Shown here piece after piece: positions 1 through 14,400 of a stretch of DNA of 64,000 nt. A model generated the notes under the pieces. The model saw nothing but the letters and a program-made list of their open reading frames with translations. It made no database searches and was not told the DNA's origin. Position 1 is the first letter of the stretch. Each line of letters starts with the position of its first letter. The translations under genes were made by a program, and so were the position numbers. This DNA is from Liriodendron chinense (taxonomy: Eukaryota > Streptophyta > Magnoliopsida > Magnoliales > Magnoliaceae), in NCBI GenBank assembly GCA_003013855.2, contig ML058452.1:1750810-1814809 (forward strand). Direction: 5' to 3'.

Positions 1-79
1 AGATGAATTTGATCTTGTACCTACGTGCCATGGTAGCACATCTGTGATGTGTACAGCTCTGTACTCTGATGTAATTAAC

Positions 80-3075
80 AAACCTACCAAACTTTGATTT
101 CATGAGCGCTAATCTAAGTTTGTAGAAAAAATTGCGACGACTCTGGTAAACGAAAGGCTAGAAGCCACGGAAAAAGTATACATTAAAAATTATTTTTCAA
201 AAAATTAAAGTAATTAACCCAACACCACTAAAACTCAAAATAGCACCCGAGAAAATTCCTCGCAGGGAAATTGCGCGGAAGGAGAATGCCCGGGACATAT
301 GGGAGCCATTGATATGTACGTGTCAAACACACTCCGTCCCTACACGTTGGTTGAAAGACCTGGGTAGGATTCTAAAAATAGAAAGATCCAAAACTCACGT
401 GTGCCATCCAACAGAAAACAGTGGGAATTGAATGCCTGGCGGCGGTGAAAGTTTTTTATTTTTTTTAGGTGATATTGGTTCCCACAGATTATATGAGTGG
501 TAGTAATTCTATTCAATGGTTTGGATGGCATATGAACATAATGGTCAGCTCTGGGAAGGTTTCAACGGTAGCCGTTGCTGTTCGAACTGTTTTGTTTGTG
601 TGGCCCACCTAAGTTTCCGATCTGTCAGATTTTTAGAATCCTGTCCTATTGTGGTATTTTAAAATCGATGGACAGAGAGGATTTGTGACGAACATTTCTG
701 CAGACCCCACACTGGCTATCCACTCCCTTTTGATACACTCAAAACTTTTAAAAGTAAACCGTTCCATTTGTGGGCCCGGTTCATGCAAATAAGGTAACCA
801 AAAATTACACTGAAATACTGTGCAATTTATATTTACTAGACGGCCAAGATGAGAAACAATGGACGATCAATATTCAACATACAAATGTACTTAAACGTGG
901 TTCGGCTTGTTCAAACAATTTGTGTTTTGGCTTATGATCTATCATCACTGGGTCCCATAAGATTTGGGTGATCTTATACACGTTGAGAAGATAATTTGAT
1001 GAACTTTTAAATGGCCACCATTTAATTGAGCAAAAGTGGGCCCAAAGTTCATTAAGGATAGTGGATTGTAGATATTCAGTGTGAGTCATCGATCTTGCGA
1101 AAAAATGTCATAACTCCCTCATTACATGTCCATTTGGGTGATCGAGTACTCATTAGAAAGATAATTTGATGAACTTTAAAAAAACTTTAAAATTATCTCA
1201 TTTGGACCTTTTCTGATTGTCCAAACATTAGATTTTATGAGCTCTTATCTAAGACCGTAGAAAAGTTAAAACGACTATGGTGACTAAAAGGCTAGAAGCC
1301 ACGGAGAAAGTGTACATTTAAAAATATTTTTCTAAAATTAATTTAAAAAGTGTCAACATTATATTTAATTTTCATAGGGAGTGTTTGCATGTGACCCCGG
1401 GCACAGAGGCATATCTATGCCTGGACAGTGTGGGGCCATAGAGATGTACATGACAAACCCACTTAACCCATGTATCTTAGAAGACTACAATAGTGTAGGA
1501 TTTTAAAAGTCAGGCTGATCTAAATTTGGTGTGGGCCAAACCACATGAAACAGTGGAAATTGAACGCCCGGCAGTGAAAGAACTTTTTTTTTTGTCAGGA
1601 TGATATTTATTCCCACAATTTTTCTAAGTGGTCGTAATCCCATGAACGGTTTGGATGGCATAATGAACATTATGGTAAGCTCTAGGAAGGTTTCAACGGT
1701 GGTGGATATTGTTTTTCTCACTGTTTTGTTGGTGTGGCCTAATAAAATTTTGAATCTGTTGAACTTTTAAATTCCTGTCCTATTGTTGTCTTTCAAAATA
1801 AATGGACGGGGCAGATTTGTCATGAACATCTCTATAGACCCCACACAACCCCGAGCATGGAGATATCTGTGCCGAGGTCACTGGCAATCCACTCCCTTTT
1901 CATACACTCGAAACCTTTGAACATAACATACATTTCCCTTAAGGTAACTTGTTCCATTTGTGGGCCTAGTTCATGCAAATCAAGTAACCAAAAATTAATG
2001 TGCAATTTATATCTATTAGACAGCCACGATGAGAAATAATCAACGATTTACATTGAACATAAAAATGCACATGAATCATGGTTGGGATTGTTCAAATAAT
2101 TTGTGTTTTTGCTTATGATCTATAATCATTGGGTCTTATGAGATTTGGGTGATCTTATAATTGTTGATAAGATAATTTGATAAACTTTTAAATGATTTTA
2201 CACCATTTGATGGCTCAAAAGTGGACCCAAAATTCATCAACTATTATGGACCACATATATTCACCGTAGATCACCGATCCCACAAAAATTGCCATAACTC
2301 TCTCATTACATATTAATTTAGGTGATCTTATATTCGTTGAAAAGATAATTTGATGAACTTTTAAATAACTTCGAAATTATTTCATTTAGACACCATGTGA
2401 TTTTCGAAACATTATTTTACAAGCTTGGATCTAAGTTTGTAGAAAAGTTGGAATGACTGTAGGGAATTACAGGCTGGAAATGACGAAAAAAAGTGTACAT
2501 TTAAAAATTATTTTCTAAAATTAATTTAAAAAGTGTCAGTATCATACTTCATTTTCACACAGGAGCATGTTGCGTACGGCCTTGGGCACAGAGACATATC
2601 TCTGCCCGGGCAGTGTGGGGATGTGCTCCACAAACCCACTCAGTTCATATATCTTGAAAGATCATGATAGGGCAGGATTATAAAAAGTTAGGCTGATCTA
2701 AAACTCACGGTGTGAATTAAACGCCAGGGAGTGAAAGAATTTTTTTGAATTTGTCACAGACATCTCTGTGTGCCCACACAGCCCCGGGCACAGAGATCTC
2801 TGTGATGGGGCCACTGGCAATCCACACCCTTTTCATACACTCGAAACTTTTGAACATTAACATAGGTTTCCCTCAAGGTCAACCGTTCCATTTGTGGGCC
2901 CACTTCATGCAAATCTAGTAACCAAAAATTAATGTGCAATTTATATCTACTAGACGGCGAAGATGAGAAATAATCAATTACGATCTGTATTCAACATACA
3001 AATGTCCACGAATCATGGTTAGGATTGCTCAAACAATTTGTGTTTTCTCTTATGATCTATTATCATTGGGCCCCA
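80..3075. repeat. About 2.7 tandem units of a ~1.2-kb non-coding repeat
   Basis: Three diverged direct units start near 95, 1230 and 2410. Shared landmarks recur in order: GAAGCCACGGAAAAAGTATA near 161, a relative near 1293 and another near 2477; then GTTCCATTTGTGGGCC at 761, 1951 and 2885. The landmark spacing (1190, then 934) shows that unit 3 lacks about 250 bp of the middle. Each unit contains a small foldback: arms around 350-440 and 580-650 in unit 1 are inverted to each other and resemble the foldback family found elsewhere here. No convincing coding sequence is present. The array ends about 110 bp before the CRK TATA box. Confidence 0.75.
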
Positions 3076-3185
3076 TAATTTGAACGGTCCATTTTGAGTT
3101 ACATGCAGTTCATGTGTACACTCTAGTGTGAATGCGTGTGAACGATCATACTACGCCAATGTATCAAATCTCGCACCGCAACATC

Positions 3186-3192
3186 TATAAAT
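3186..3192 (+). promoter_or_regulatory. Probable TATA box of the CRK gene
   Basis: TATAAAT lies 115 bp upstream of the ATG at 3307, a plausible distance for a plant gene with a short 5' UTR. No in-frame ATG occurs between it and 3307. Confidence 0.55.
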
Positions 3193-3306
3193 TCGGAAGT
3201 GGGTATAGTTCAGTTCCTTGCAGCATTTCATCGATCACTCCAGAAGCGAGTCCCAACGGTAAAAACCGTCCTCCTTGAATTCCAATCCATCCAAACACTC
3301 CAAACC

Positions 3307-5420
3307 ATGAAACCGAAAGCTCCTCTCTCCCTCTTCTGCCTCTCCTCCTTCCTGGCATTCTCGGCCATCTCCTTCCTCCTCTTCGCCAATCCGGCAGCGT
3401 CCGATCCACAGACCCGATTCCTCGACCAAGGTTGCAGCCTATACAACGTGACAAGGCGTGACGTCTTCTTCAATAACATCAATGCCACGTTTGCCGAAAT
3501 CCAGTCTAAGATCAACTCCACTGTCCGGTTCGCTACTGCGGATCGGGCCCGAGCCTCCAGTCCACTCTATGTTCTCTTCCAGTGCAGAGGCTATCTCTCC
3601 ACAGCCGACTGCCTATCTTGCTTCACCGTTGCGGCAGCACATATCCGGAACTGCTCGGCGGCGAACGGGGCCCGGATTACCTACGACGGATGCTTTCTGA
3701 GGTACGAGAGCAATAACTTCTATGGTGACACGACAGCTCTGGGGAATTTTGGGTCCTGTGGGAATGAGACGGCATCAAAGGCGGTAGGGTTTAATCAGAC
3801 GGCTGATCAGCTGCTGAGGGATCTTTCGGTGGCGACGCCGAGGATAAAGGGGTATTTTGGGGGAGCGAAGAGGGAAGGGGCAGGAGGTGCTGTGGTGTAT
3901 GGGGTGGCGCAGTGCGTAGAGACGGTGACTGAGACAGGATGTGGGGATTGCTTGAGAGTGGCTTATGCGAATATACAGAGGTGTCCACCGGATGGGAATG
4001 GGAGGGCCATGGACGCTGGATGCTTTTTGAGGTACTCGGACAAGGAGTTTTTCAGCCTCAATCAAACGGTGGATATTTCGCCTTTCTTGAAGACAGGTGA
4101 GTGGGCCCTGGTCATTGGATGTTGGCCATGCGTGTGTAGATCGAATATAGACCGTCGGTTATTCTTTTCATGCTTCATTTTTTGGGTGAGACTATCGCCA
4201 GGGGTCCGTGCCCAACCAATTTTTGGGGCTCGGGTCGGGCCTGCTGTGCTAGGCCCATGTTGTGCTTGTGCTGTGGGCTTTAAGTCGGGCTGGACAGATC
4301 CTCTTCCGGCCCAGCAAAAAACCGTCCCATTGCCACTAGTAGAGTTATTGACCAACACTCCCCATTCAGTATACACGTTTGGCTCACCTGATGATTCGAT
4401 CAGCCTAATTCATAAACAAGGCATCTACACGATGGTGGGTGGGTGCATCGTGTGACACACCGTGTGGGACACATTAACCCCACTGGTGGGTGGGTGCATC
4501 GTGTGATTGACCGTGTGGGTGTGTGGGTGCGATACACAGCTAATAGGGTGGGTGAGGTGCATGAATAACAAAAAAAAAACAAAAACAAAAAAAAAGTCGT
4601 CTACACGATTGTATCCACATGATAAACGGCTTGAGTGCTACGCATTTTTGTCACGTGCCAGGTGCAAGAGGATACGATTGGCTTGGTTCCAAGTTCAGCC
4701 AACATCATGTATCTACTCATGACACCATGGTTCACCATGTAGATCACAAGATCAGCCGAGTGGGGCTGAGTCGTCCCCTATTTCTAATTTGGGTTGGATC
4801 ATGTCCTAGTCGATTTGGAAAAGTCGCACCCAACTCATCTAAGTCTTAAAACCATGATAAGAAAGGGTTAAAGTGGGCCAGATGGTGTATTCGTGATTAT
4901 TGTAAAGGCCATGGGGCCTAGGCATGAGGATACATAAGGGCTGAAAATTACAACCTTGGCATCTGGGCTTAGCCTGCATAAAAGCCTGACAGGACATGAC
5001 GGGCCACCTAATTACAACCCGCCTGGGCCTAGTTTCTTAGATAGTATCATGAGTGGGCCCTAGGAACAGGAAGCCTCGGAGACCAGACGGGTCCTTCACC
5101 CCCATAAATAATCAATCTAGCAAGACTATTAGTTTTGTAAAATGCTGGGCCCACATCTTCCAAGCCCCGCCTACGTAGTGATCCTGGTCATGGCTCGTGA
5201 TGGGCCAAACTATACAGTCCCAAGGCCTGCCACCTACTTTTTTGCTTTGCAGGACGTGGGTAGTTCATTAGATGTGCTCCATCATGCACAAAATCATCTG
5301 GAGCCCTAGTGGGTTGCAGTCTCTTAGACATTGCCTGAGCAGAACCCACTTGATAAACGGGCCTAAATTTTAGGCCCTGGCCCAGCTCTCTGGCGTGGAT
5401 GCACGGAGGAGGAGAGGAGA

Positions 5421-5477
<57 letters not shown>

Positions 5478-8400
5478 CCACACACACACATTTCTCTCTT
5501 CCTACAAGGTGACAACCAAGGGGGGGTTTGGACATCCAAGACTAGAGGTACCAATGGGCCGGGCCTGGGCCTGAAAAATCAAAATTTTGAATAGGACCAG
5601 CCCTAAGGCCCGGCCTGAAACAGTGTAAAATCAGGGCCGAGACCTACCCCAGGCCCGGCCCATTGATACCCCTATCCAAGACTCCCTTAGTCGGGGGTGG
5701 AGTGGCCCTTGAGTTGTCACCCGTAAGAGTGTTGGAGTGTTAAGTCCCTTGATATACATTGATATGCCATCCCTAACAGCTCGAGCTTTTAAAGAAAGTG
5801 ATGATTTGACATGGTATCAAAGCGGAAGGTCCTATGTTCCACCGTATGCTTATTTAGGGTGGCCATTTCTTTTCCCACTTTTCCCACTAGTGTGAGTTTT
5901 GGATCTTCTCATTTTTTGTCTCCTGTCCTAAAATTAGCAAGCAAAATGGATGGACGGTGTGGATTGATCGAAAACATTATGGTGGGCCCCACGTAACTTC
6001 CCAACACAGGAATGCGAACCATGTTAGCAGTAATTCCATGTCCGTCCGCAAGAAATCTCGGACTCAGATTAGCTACTGACGGGAGAACATTACTGAAGTG
6101 ATGTCACCAAGTTCAATAGGCCCCACCATGATGTATGTGTTGTATCCACACCATCCAACCATTTGGAGAGATCATTTTATGCCCTCCCCCCATAGAAAAT
6201 CCTGGCTCTGCCCTTAGTCCTTTTAGGATATAATCAGGAGCTAGGGTTTTAAGGAGAGACACCATTATGGTACTCCACCATCGTATAAAACTTTGGCATG
6301 CCCTATTATATCTAAATTCTATAATCCTGCCTAACCATGTAACTAAATTAACTAAATGCCCCGTCGAACATTATTGTCCATCTTTGATCCAATTCCCATG
6401 TAAACCAAACGATGGACTATAAGATCTTGGCTGTCGAAATTATCATTAAGTGCGACAAAAATGTTGTAATAGTTCAAATAAAAGATCAGTGGTTGAAAAA
6501 ATTGCTAAAACTGCTTAAAACTTTTTTGAGTGTCGGGTCCAACGAAAAACCACTTAATGAATGTTTTGATCTATCATATCACAATCACATGAATGTCCCT
6601 AGGTAACTAGTCGATTCTTTATTAGATTATACGGACCTCAACACATCTTAATACATAAAACCCAACAATACCACATATAAATTGCTACAATAAACGTCAA
6701 AGCAAATGATACTAGGAACTTGAACTCCCCATGTGTCCTCAAGTCTTAAGGATTCGTTAGAGCTAGTACATACATAAATTAATTTAGATCAAACATGATG
6801 GATCTCTCGGTCCAAAGACTTGTAGTGAACTCTCAATGTAAGTATCGAACAAATCTAATACCAAGATCCCATATCCATGAATACTAACACTCCCGTGTGG
6901 GGCAGGGCAAAGATAACAACTATTCGTTTAGCTCAATGGTGGAGACCTTCCATATCGACTTGTCATCGGTTCCTTCACACATGATGACCACATAAGACTA
7001 ACCATGGATTCGTCCTAAAACCTACTAGGTGGTTATTGACTAATAAAGTATTGAGATACATGAAACACAACTCTCTTAACCAGCGGTTGTTGTGTTCAAA
7101 CTCAAGTTGCTAAGGGGGCGTTTGGCACATGGTATTAGATGGAATTAGGTGGGATGGAATTGCATTTGGTTCCGTGCAAATTCCATATGATGTTTGGGGA
7201 GGATGGGAGGCTTGGGATTAGGTGGAATGGAATTGCATTTGATCCCATGCAGGATTTCTATGGGATTTCAAAATCCCACACACATGTGGGCCCCACATTG
7301 ATGCATGTGTTTTATCCATGCCGTTGATCCATATAAGCCCTTTGTACATGACACTATGGTTATATACATGTACGAGTGACTGACATCCGTTGTGAATTTG
7401 GTCCGTTGATTAAAATTCCATGGTCCACCAAACGGGATTTTTCTTAATCCAATGTTTTTCCCATAGTAGGAATTTGATCCCAAACATTGGATTGGATTGT
7501 GAAAATACCATGGTATTACCAAACATGTAATCATTGTGCAATAAATGATGTTAATCCCACCTAATACCATTCCATCCCTTCTAATACCATGCGCCAGACA
7601 TGCCCTAAGGATAGAGAAAACTTTCCTTTAATCCATATACATGTATGATTAAAATATGCCCACACATTAATTACAATATTAATAATTTGCACACACAGGA
7701 CCCATAGTCATCATGATCTGTGGTCAAGATCATCAATTCAATGACAAAGATCATCAAATTGCCTTCCAGGGCACACACCACTAATACTACACTGTTTAGG
7801 TCTTTGGCCCAAAAACAGGTAATCTCACACCTTAGGTGGGCCACAGCCTACAAAACAAGCTGACGACCAAAAAAAAAAAAAAATTGGTTCAATCACCAGT
7901 TTACTAGTGAAATTTTCTGAAACTGCCTGATGTCTTTGTCTAAGCAATGTTTCCAACTAGATGGAAAGCTCAGAGCTCGTATGCATGTACCATATCGGCA
8001 CATGTGCGAATTAGTGATGTTAGTAACATAATGACATAAATATGTGCAACATGCAGGGAAATCAAGCAAGAGGAAGAAAGCCATAATAGGAGGTGCTGTG
8101 GGAGGAGCTGCTGTTATCCTATCACTTCTCCTTTTGTTGCTATTGCTTCGACATTCCAAAAAGGCTAAGAAGCCTCAGAAAGGTATTGTATGAAAAGAAT
8201 CTGTACAAGCGGACCCATGGTTGAGTGATCCAAACCATTGGTCTGTTGGGCCCTACTGCTGATGGACTGTGCCTCAGAAATCTCCTTGATAGAACATTCC
8301 CAACCTTGAATTTTCGAAGGTTAAGAAGAGAGACACAGAAACTGTCCACATTCAACTGAAAAATTAAGGCTAAGATTAGTGGCTAGGATTTTCTTGTCTA

Positions 8401-11400
8401 TCTACAGCAGAGCCCAACAGACCAATGGTCTGGATCAGTGGACAATGTGGCCCCATTTCTACAAATTGTATGCATGTCCCACTGTCAAGGATGGTGATGA
8501 ATTTTATTCCACAATTCACATGCTTCTTTTAGAGAACTTACACAATTCACATGCTTGTTATAGAAAACTTGAGGCTGCATTTGGATGCGTATGCAAAATG
8601 AACTGTAAACATTCATATTAGTCAATAGCAAATAAGGAAAATTAATGATGTTTCTTAGTATTCACAAGGTGGAAGTAGCACTCAAAATGTGGAATTATAC
8701 TTTTCGGATGTCTGGCTTGCAAGTTATGTGATTGCAATATGGAGCCAAAACCATCGATGTGAATGCCAAGGAAGGAAATTACAATTTTGGTTATTTCCAT
8801 TTTAGGGTGTGTTTGTGTGGACTATTGAATTCAATCACGATTATTCATCAAGTTTAAATAACAAAATTGTTCTTTCAAGTTATTTGGATGCATTGTGTGG
8901 CTTTGAAGTTATGGACTCCAAATTGTAACTATGTTACTTTCAAGTTGGGCCTCCAAGAAATATTACCGCAATTTGATTTTTGCTTCCTCATTACATTATT
9001 TCTCAATGTGTCTCTTGATCTGATGTGAGGGGAATTGTTGTTGTTCAAAGTCCATACATTTTTTAAATATTTGGGTCAATACACCCCCACTGAATCCTGA
9101 TTCTTGGGGGTTGTTTGGCAGCATGGATTTTGAGCAATTAGGAATTGGAATCGAGAATTTTCAATCCAAATCATGTTTGGCGCCTCCAAAATCCTGGATT
9201 TCAAATCCTTGAAGGGCCCCTTTTAAAATCCAAGAGAAAGGAGGGGCACAAAATACTAGATTTTCAATCCTCTTCAACTGTCATAACTGCTCTCTTCCTC
9301 TCTTTTAAGGCCCCCTTAAATCAAAATTTAGGCTGCCAAACATGATTTCTGGATTCGAAAGGATTGAAGATCGAGGATATGGAATTCTTAAGTCAGAATC
9401 TAAATTCATGCTGCCAAACGACCCCTAGGATAGCCGTTTTCAATGTCACTTTCATAGTTCCTTAGATATTCATCACTCCAATGAATATGCTTGCAATCAT
9501 GCCAGCGGCTAAGGAATTGAGGTTCTCTATGCAGGTCTTCTGCCAAATTATTGTTGGTTGGGTTTCCAGAGCGCCCTTAATGCGCTTGGTATTTGGGGTG
9601 GCACAGAAAACAAAACCCTTAATACATGCTTTCACATTTTTTTCTCTACCCCAAATATTTTTTGACATATTAATGGAATATTCGTGTTATTATTTCATCC
9701 ATGATTGGACAATATGGGCCAGCAACAACAACCACTCTTGCTAGATAGATGAGCTGGTAGAGAAAGTGTTATTATTTCTGTCTCCCACTCATTAGATGAG
9801 CTGGTAGAGATAACGTTGTGTGTGTGAATGATCCAGGGTTCAATCCCTACTACTCTTACCTTTCAAAAAAAATAAAAAATAAAGAGCTAGCAAGCTACAT
9901 GGTTTCAGCTGAAAAGTTTGGCCAAATTAGAATCTTATTGCTCATGTTTAACCACATGAAGGACAACTCTTGGTGAAGGTTCAGCAATTTTGTAGCTAGA
10001 ATCTTCTGCCAAAGGTACTGATCCCGTTTAGAAATTGCACCTTCCACTTTCATTTGAAATGTCGTCTTTTTTTTTTTTTTTCCATGAACTATAGATAACA
10101 TGACCAGCTTTAGCTCTATCCATTTCATATTATATGTGATTTCATCATTTTGGGAACACAGTACTCAAGTTGCCATAAACATTATCACCAAAAAATATAT
10201 ATTTTAAATCATTAAATATGAATACACATAACTGTAGCCTTGTCTGAGCTATTTGGGGTTGGCTTTGTGAATCTTGGTTCACTGGTCTTCTTTATCGAAG
10301 GCCCTCTCCTCAGTAAGTGAAGAGGCCTTCACATTGCTAATGACCACCTTGATCCCAAGTCATTCTAACTATTTCCCTCGTCCTTCTTTCAAGCCCGTTC
10401 AATCTAATCAAAATTTTGCTCTTTCCATGTTTTCCATTGCACGTGGCAGGACCTTCTCAATCAGCTCTCTATCATCTTATCTCCTATTTAGTTTATCCTT
10501 AAGCTGATTTGGATCACCTTGTTTTTTATTCTATTTTCCTAGCCTTTCGGACAAGTCTATCTTGACATCCTTGTGAGTGATTCATCCTCTGCTCATGTCA
10601 CTTCTAGTGTCCCAACACTCTCTGTCTCTACCCCCTCTAGAATACATGGTGGAAAGATAGAGTTTTTAGACAATGCTTTTCCAATGTCCTTATTCCTGAT
10701 CATTTTTATTACTAATTTTCACTTTCCTCTCCCATATGCAAATCCAGCTTCCTTCATATGATTGGATCTCCCTCCAAGCCATGCATATCACTTTCAAAGA
10801 ATATGGCTTTCCATAGAATTCTATTTTTATTTATGAGATCGAGTATGGAATTCTGTTTACTCACTTTAAATTGAGTATCCATTTCCGTCCTTTTCCTGCT
10901 AGAAATCGTGTATTTTACATATTCATACAATCGATTTCTTGGATTTCTGAAATAGCGTAAAAAGAAGTGCTTTGAATCATTGCTATTTAACTCGGACCTA
11001 TTCTCCAAGTGTTAGCAAAGGATGTGGGAATAGTAGGTTATATGATGAACGGAATTTTTTGAGTATTCTGCTCTCTCCTGACTCCTTGGTTTCCAGCTAT
11101 AACTCTGTAACGTACTTGTTTTGCAGGAGATATATTAGGGGCAACCGAGCTGCGTGGACCGGTAAATTTTCATTATAAAGATCTGAAAATTGCAACCAAA
11201 AATTTCAGCAACGAAAATAAACTGGGAGTAGGAGGCTTTGGAGATGTATACAAGGTAAGATTTTCCAGCTGATGTTTTATTTATTTATTGTTATTTACTG
11301 CTGCTTGAAATATAATCTTCATCTGCAATAGGACAATATTATGACCCTTGATAGAGTAGAATGGCATAATAGGATTCATGTAGCCGACCCCAATTAGTTG

Positions 11401-14400
11401 GGATAAGGCTTAGATGATGATGATGATCTGCAAATTGGGTATTTTTGGATGTACTCGAGTAGAATTTCTGTGTTTACTCTAATATAGTGGAAATAACCAA
11501 ACTGAAATTTCCTTAGCATTCATATCAGGAATTTGGGTTTCAACATGTAATTACGTTTCTTTCAAGTTGGAGTTGAAAGAAACTAATTGCAATTAGAGCA
11601 CTACTTCCTCATTTTTAAACACTACAAAAACATCACTAATTCTAATCATTACCTTGTGATTGAACTGAATGTAACAATTCACTTGTATATACAAAAGCAG
11701 CCTTTAACTTTTTGGATACTTTCAAGATAATCTATTGTTTTGTATATGTCAGGGTGTTCTGAAAAATGGGAAAATAGTAGCTGTGAAGAAACTTGCATTA
11801 AGCCAATCCAGTAATGCCAAGGCAGATTTTGAGAGTGAAGCGAAGCTTATAAGCAATGTTCATCACCGGAATCTCATCCGCCTGCTAGGATGTTGCAACA
11901 GAGGCACGGAACTGCTTCTCGTTTATGAATTCATGGCGAATAGCAGCTTGGATAAATTCTTATTCGGTATCATCATCTTTCCACCCTTGCTACAAACATT
12001 AATTGATCAACTTGCGATTCCTGTTGAATTTGGTTCATTTATTTCTATACTGGAGTGAATTAGTGTTAGCTTGCTCAACATCTACTGATCTCTCTCTTAA
12101 ATCGTAATAAAAACATCCTAGTTTCTTCAAAAATAAACATCACTATTAGGTAATGGCAACCCATTAAATCAGAAAACAGTCTCTAGACTTTGACTAGTCC
12201 CTTTTGTACAAGACTTTCACTAATGCAATCTTTCACAAAAGAACAAAACATGTTGAAGTAGAAATTCATCTCGCTGAAACTTGAAACCCATAAAAAGGGC
12301 TTCTTTATATTCTAAGAACAAAACATGGTGGGTTGGGAAGGTCTCTTTTCTAGGAATCTCTACTTGAATTTTCAGTAGAATGTTGGAATGTATCAGGCCA
12401 TTTTGCATTCCATCATATTTGCATTCATATTATAGGGCATGACATTTTCACATACTTTTACATCAGATTCTCCATTCGCTGTGTAATTTGCACGTGGGTT
12501 TTATTTTTTATTTTATTTTATTTATTTATTTATTTTATTTTTTTTTTTAACAAAAGGAATGTAGATATGATCATCAGGACTACTTCCTCATTTTGAATTC
12601 CTGGATGCATTTATTACTTCATGTTAAACTGAATGTTCCTCATCTGATTCAATTGTGCATCCATATGCATCCTAAATGAATATTTCTAGCACATAATTAC
12701 AGTCTTATGCTGCATTTCAAATTTCAAGTTCTGCGGAACTATTACTAGTTGTACCATAGCATATAGATGAGTTGAGGAATATTTATCCTTATTCCTACTT
12801 ATTCCCCACTATTCTAGTTGTATGTTTATATTTTGGAGTGATGTAATCCTTTTATCCTCATGGTGTGCTTTCTAGATACTTACCATTCACATGCTTTCAT
12901 CAACCTGCCGAAATAATCCATGTCTTCTATTTGTCAAAAGAATGTATTTGATATAATTGTTCTGTTTTTTCTTGTCCAATATTTTTTGACCTGTTGTATA
13001 CCACCTATCATTTCACATTCGTAAATGATAATTTGTACAATAATAGAAGGAATGGCTGTGTTAATATGCTCTCCCTCCTGGGGTATCTATATATGGCTGT
13101 GTTTGAAATGGTTAATCCATACTTAGCTATATGAGTCTCCAGGAAAGGATATGTACAGTATACCTGGGTTTTCAGTTTGTTCAACTAAGGCCCATGGTTC
13201 CATGATCCAGACATTCATTTGTGGGGACCACCATTGATTGGACAATGCCCCAAAATCTCCTCTCTCAATTTATTGCTGGAAAATAAATGTTTAAGAAGAG
13301 AAATGCAGCAACAGTCCACATTGCACTTAAAGGAAAGCCCAGCACTGGTGGCTAGGATCTTCCAACATATAGTTTCAGTGAGGGCCAATAGACCAAGGGT
13401 CTGGATCACTGAACAATGGCCCCACGTGTACAAGCTGAAAACACCACACATAATATGCATCTCCTACTTCTAGGATCATATAATTCCTAATCTAATAACA
13501 TTTACATCGTAGGGCTATATTAAGAAGTTGGTAAACATTACATACTAAAGCGCTCCAACCGAACCTAAATTTATCATAGCTTAACAATGCCAATGCATTA
13601 GAATCTTCATTATGCCAACTTAAATGGAGAATATATATTGTATATTATTGTTTGTCTCTTTTTTCTGCTTTAGCCTGATCAAAATCCACTGTCATGTCTC
13701 ACAGGTGACAGACGCGGAACCCTTACTTGGAAACAGCGGTTCGACATAATCGTTGGCATGGCTCGTGGCATTGCATATCTACATGATGAATTCCATTCCC
13801 GTATCATACACCGAGACATCAAGTCCAGTAATATACTTCTTGATGATGATTTGCAGCCCAAAATTGCTGATTTTGGGCTGGCAAGGCTTCTTCCGGAGGA
13901 CAAGAGTCATCTTAGTACCAGATTTGCAGGAACCCTGTAAGTTGAAGTAACCGCAATCATGTGAATTCTCATGATCTCTCCATCTTTGACCATTTGTCCA
14001 ATACTTCTACTTTTTTTTTTTTTTCTCTCATTTCATTTTAAAAACTGACAATTCATGGAAAAAAGCAGAAGCAAATTCCCTTCATGGGATTCTTCATATC
14101 AGATGAGTAGATTTGCCAAAAGTGGGGAGATTTTAGTGTTTTCTCCAACTACAATTTGAAAGCCATTGTTTAAAACTCAGAGCTTGGACTCGTACTAGGA
14201 AAAGTTACTCATTTTTTGTGAAGTATGAATGCTAATTTAATGAAGTTTGCTAACCCAACACGTGAGTACAAGGTATATCATCCACACATGTGCTGGCATG
14301 GTGGACTGGTGCAAGATCCAAGCCATCCATGAGATGGTTCAAACCATGTATTATTGTCTAGAAATCAGGCTAGTCCACTCATCAGGTGGGATTTAATCAT

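Larger units (their letters stand above)
4097..8056 (+). other. CRK intron 1 (3960 bp), repeat-laden
   Basis: The donor is ACAG|GTGAGT and the acceptor ATGCAG|GG (phase 1). It contains a local duplication, a compound microsatellite, a hAT MITE, MULE-like arms and a Tourist-like MITE, annotated separately. Near 4431 and 4482 the segment TGGTGGGTGGGTGCATCGTG is repeated at a 51-bp step. Nothing coding is seen in the rest. Confidence 0.85.
8183..11126 (+). other. CRK intron 2 (2944 bp)
   Basis: The donor is CAGAAAG|GTATTG and the acceptor TTTTGCAG|GA (phase 1). It contains two foldback elements and a possible RTE-type LINE relic. Apart from those I see only AT-rich unique sequence. Confidence 0.85.

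Noticed and set aside
3199..4455. Single-exon reading frame starting upstream of the CRK ATG and running into intron 1
   Set aside because: It begins with GTG, not ATG, and passes through the strong donor at 4097. The tail after the donor has no CRK features, while exon 2 continues the protein in phase.
5188..5554. Arg/Glu-repeat reading frames
   Set aside because: Produced by the (TC)n(GC)n microsatellite in CRK intron 1.
13219..13473. Overlapping frames on both strands in CRK intron 4
   Set aside because: They follow the inverted arms of the foldback element and have no protein similarity.
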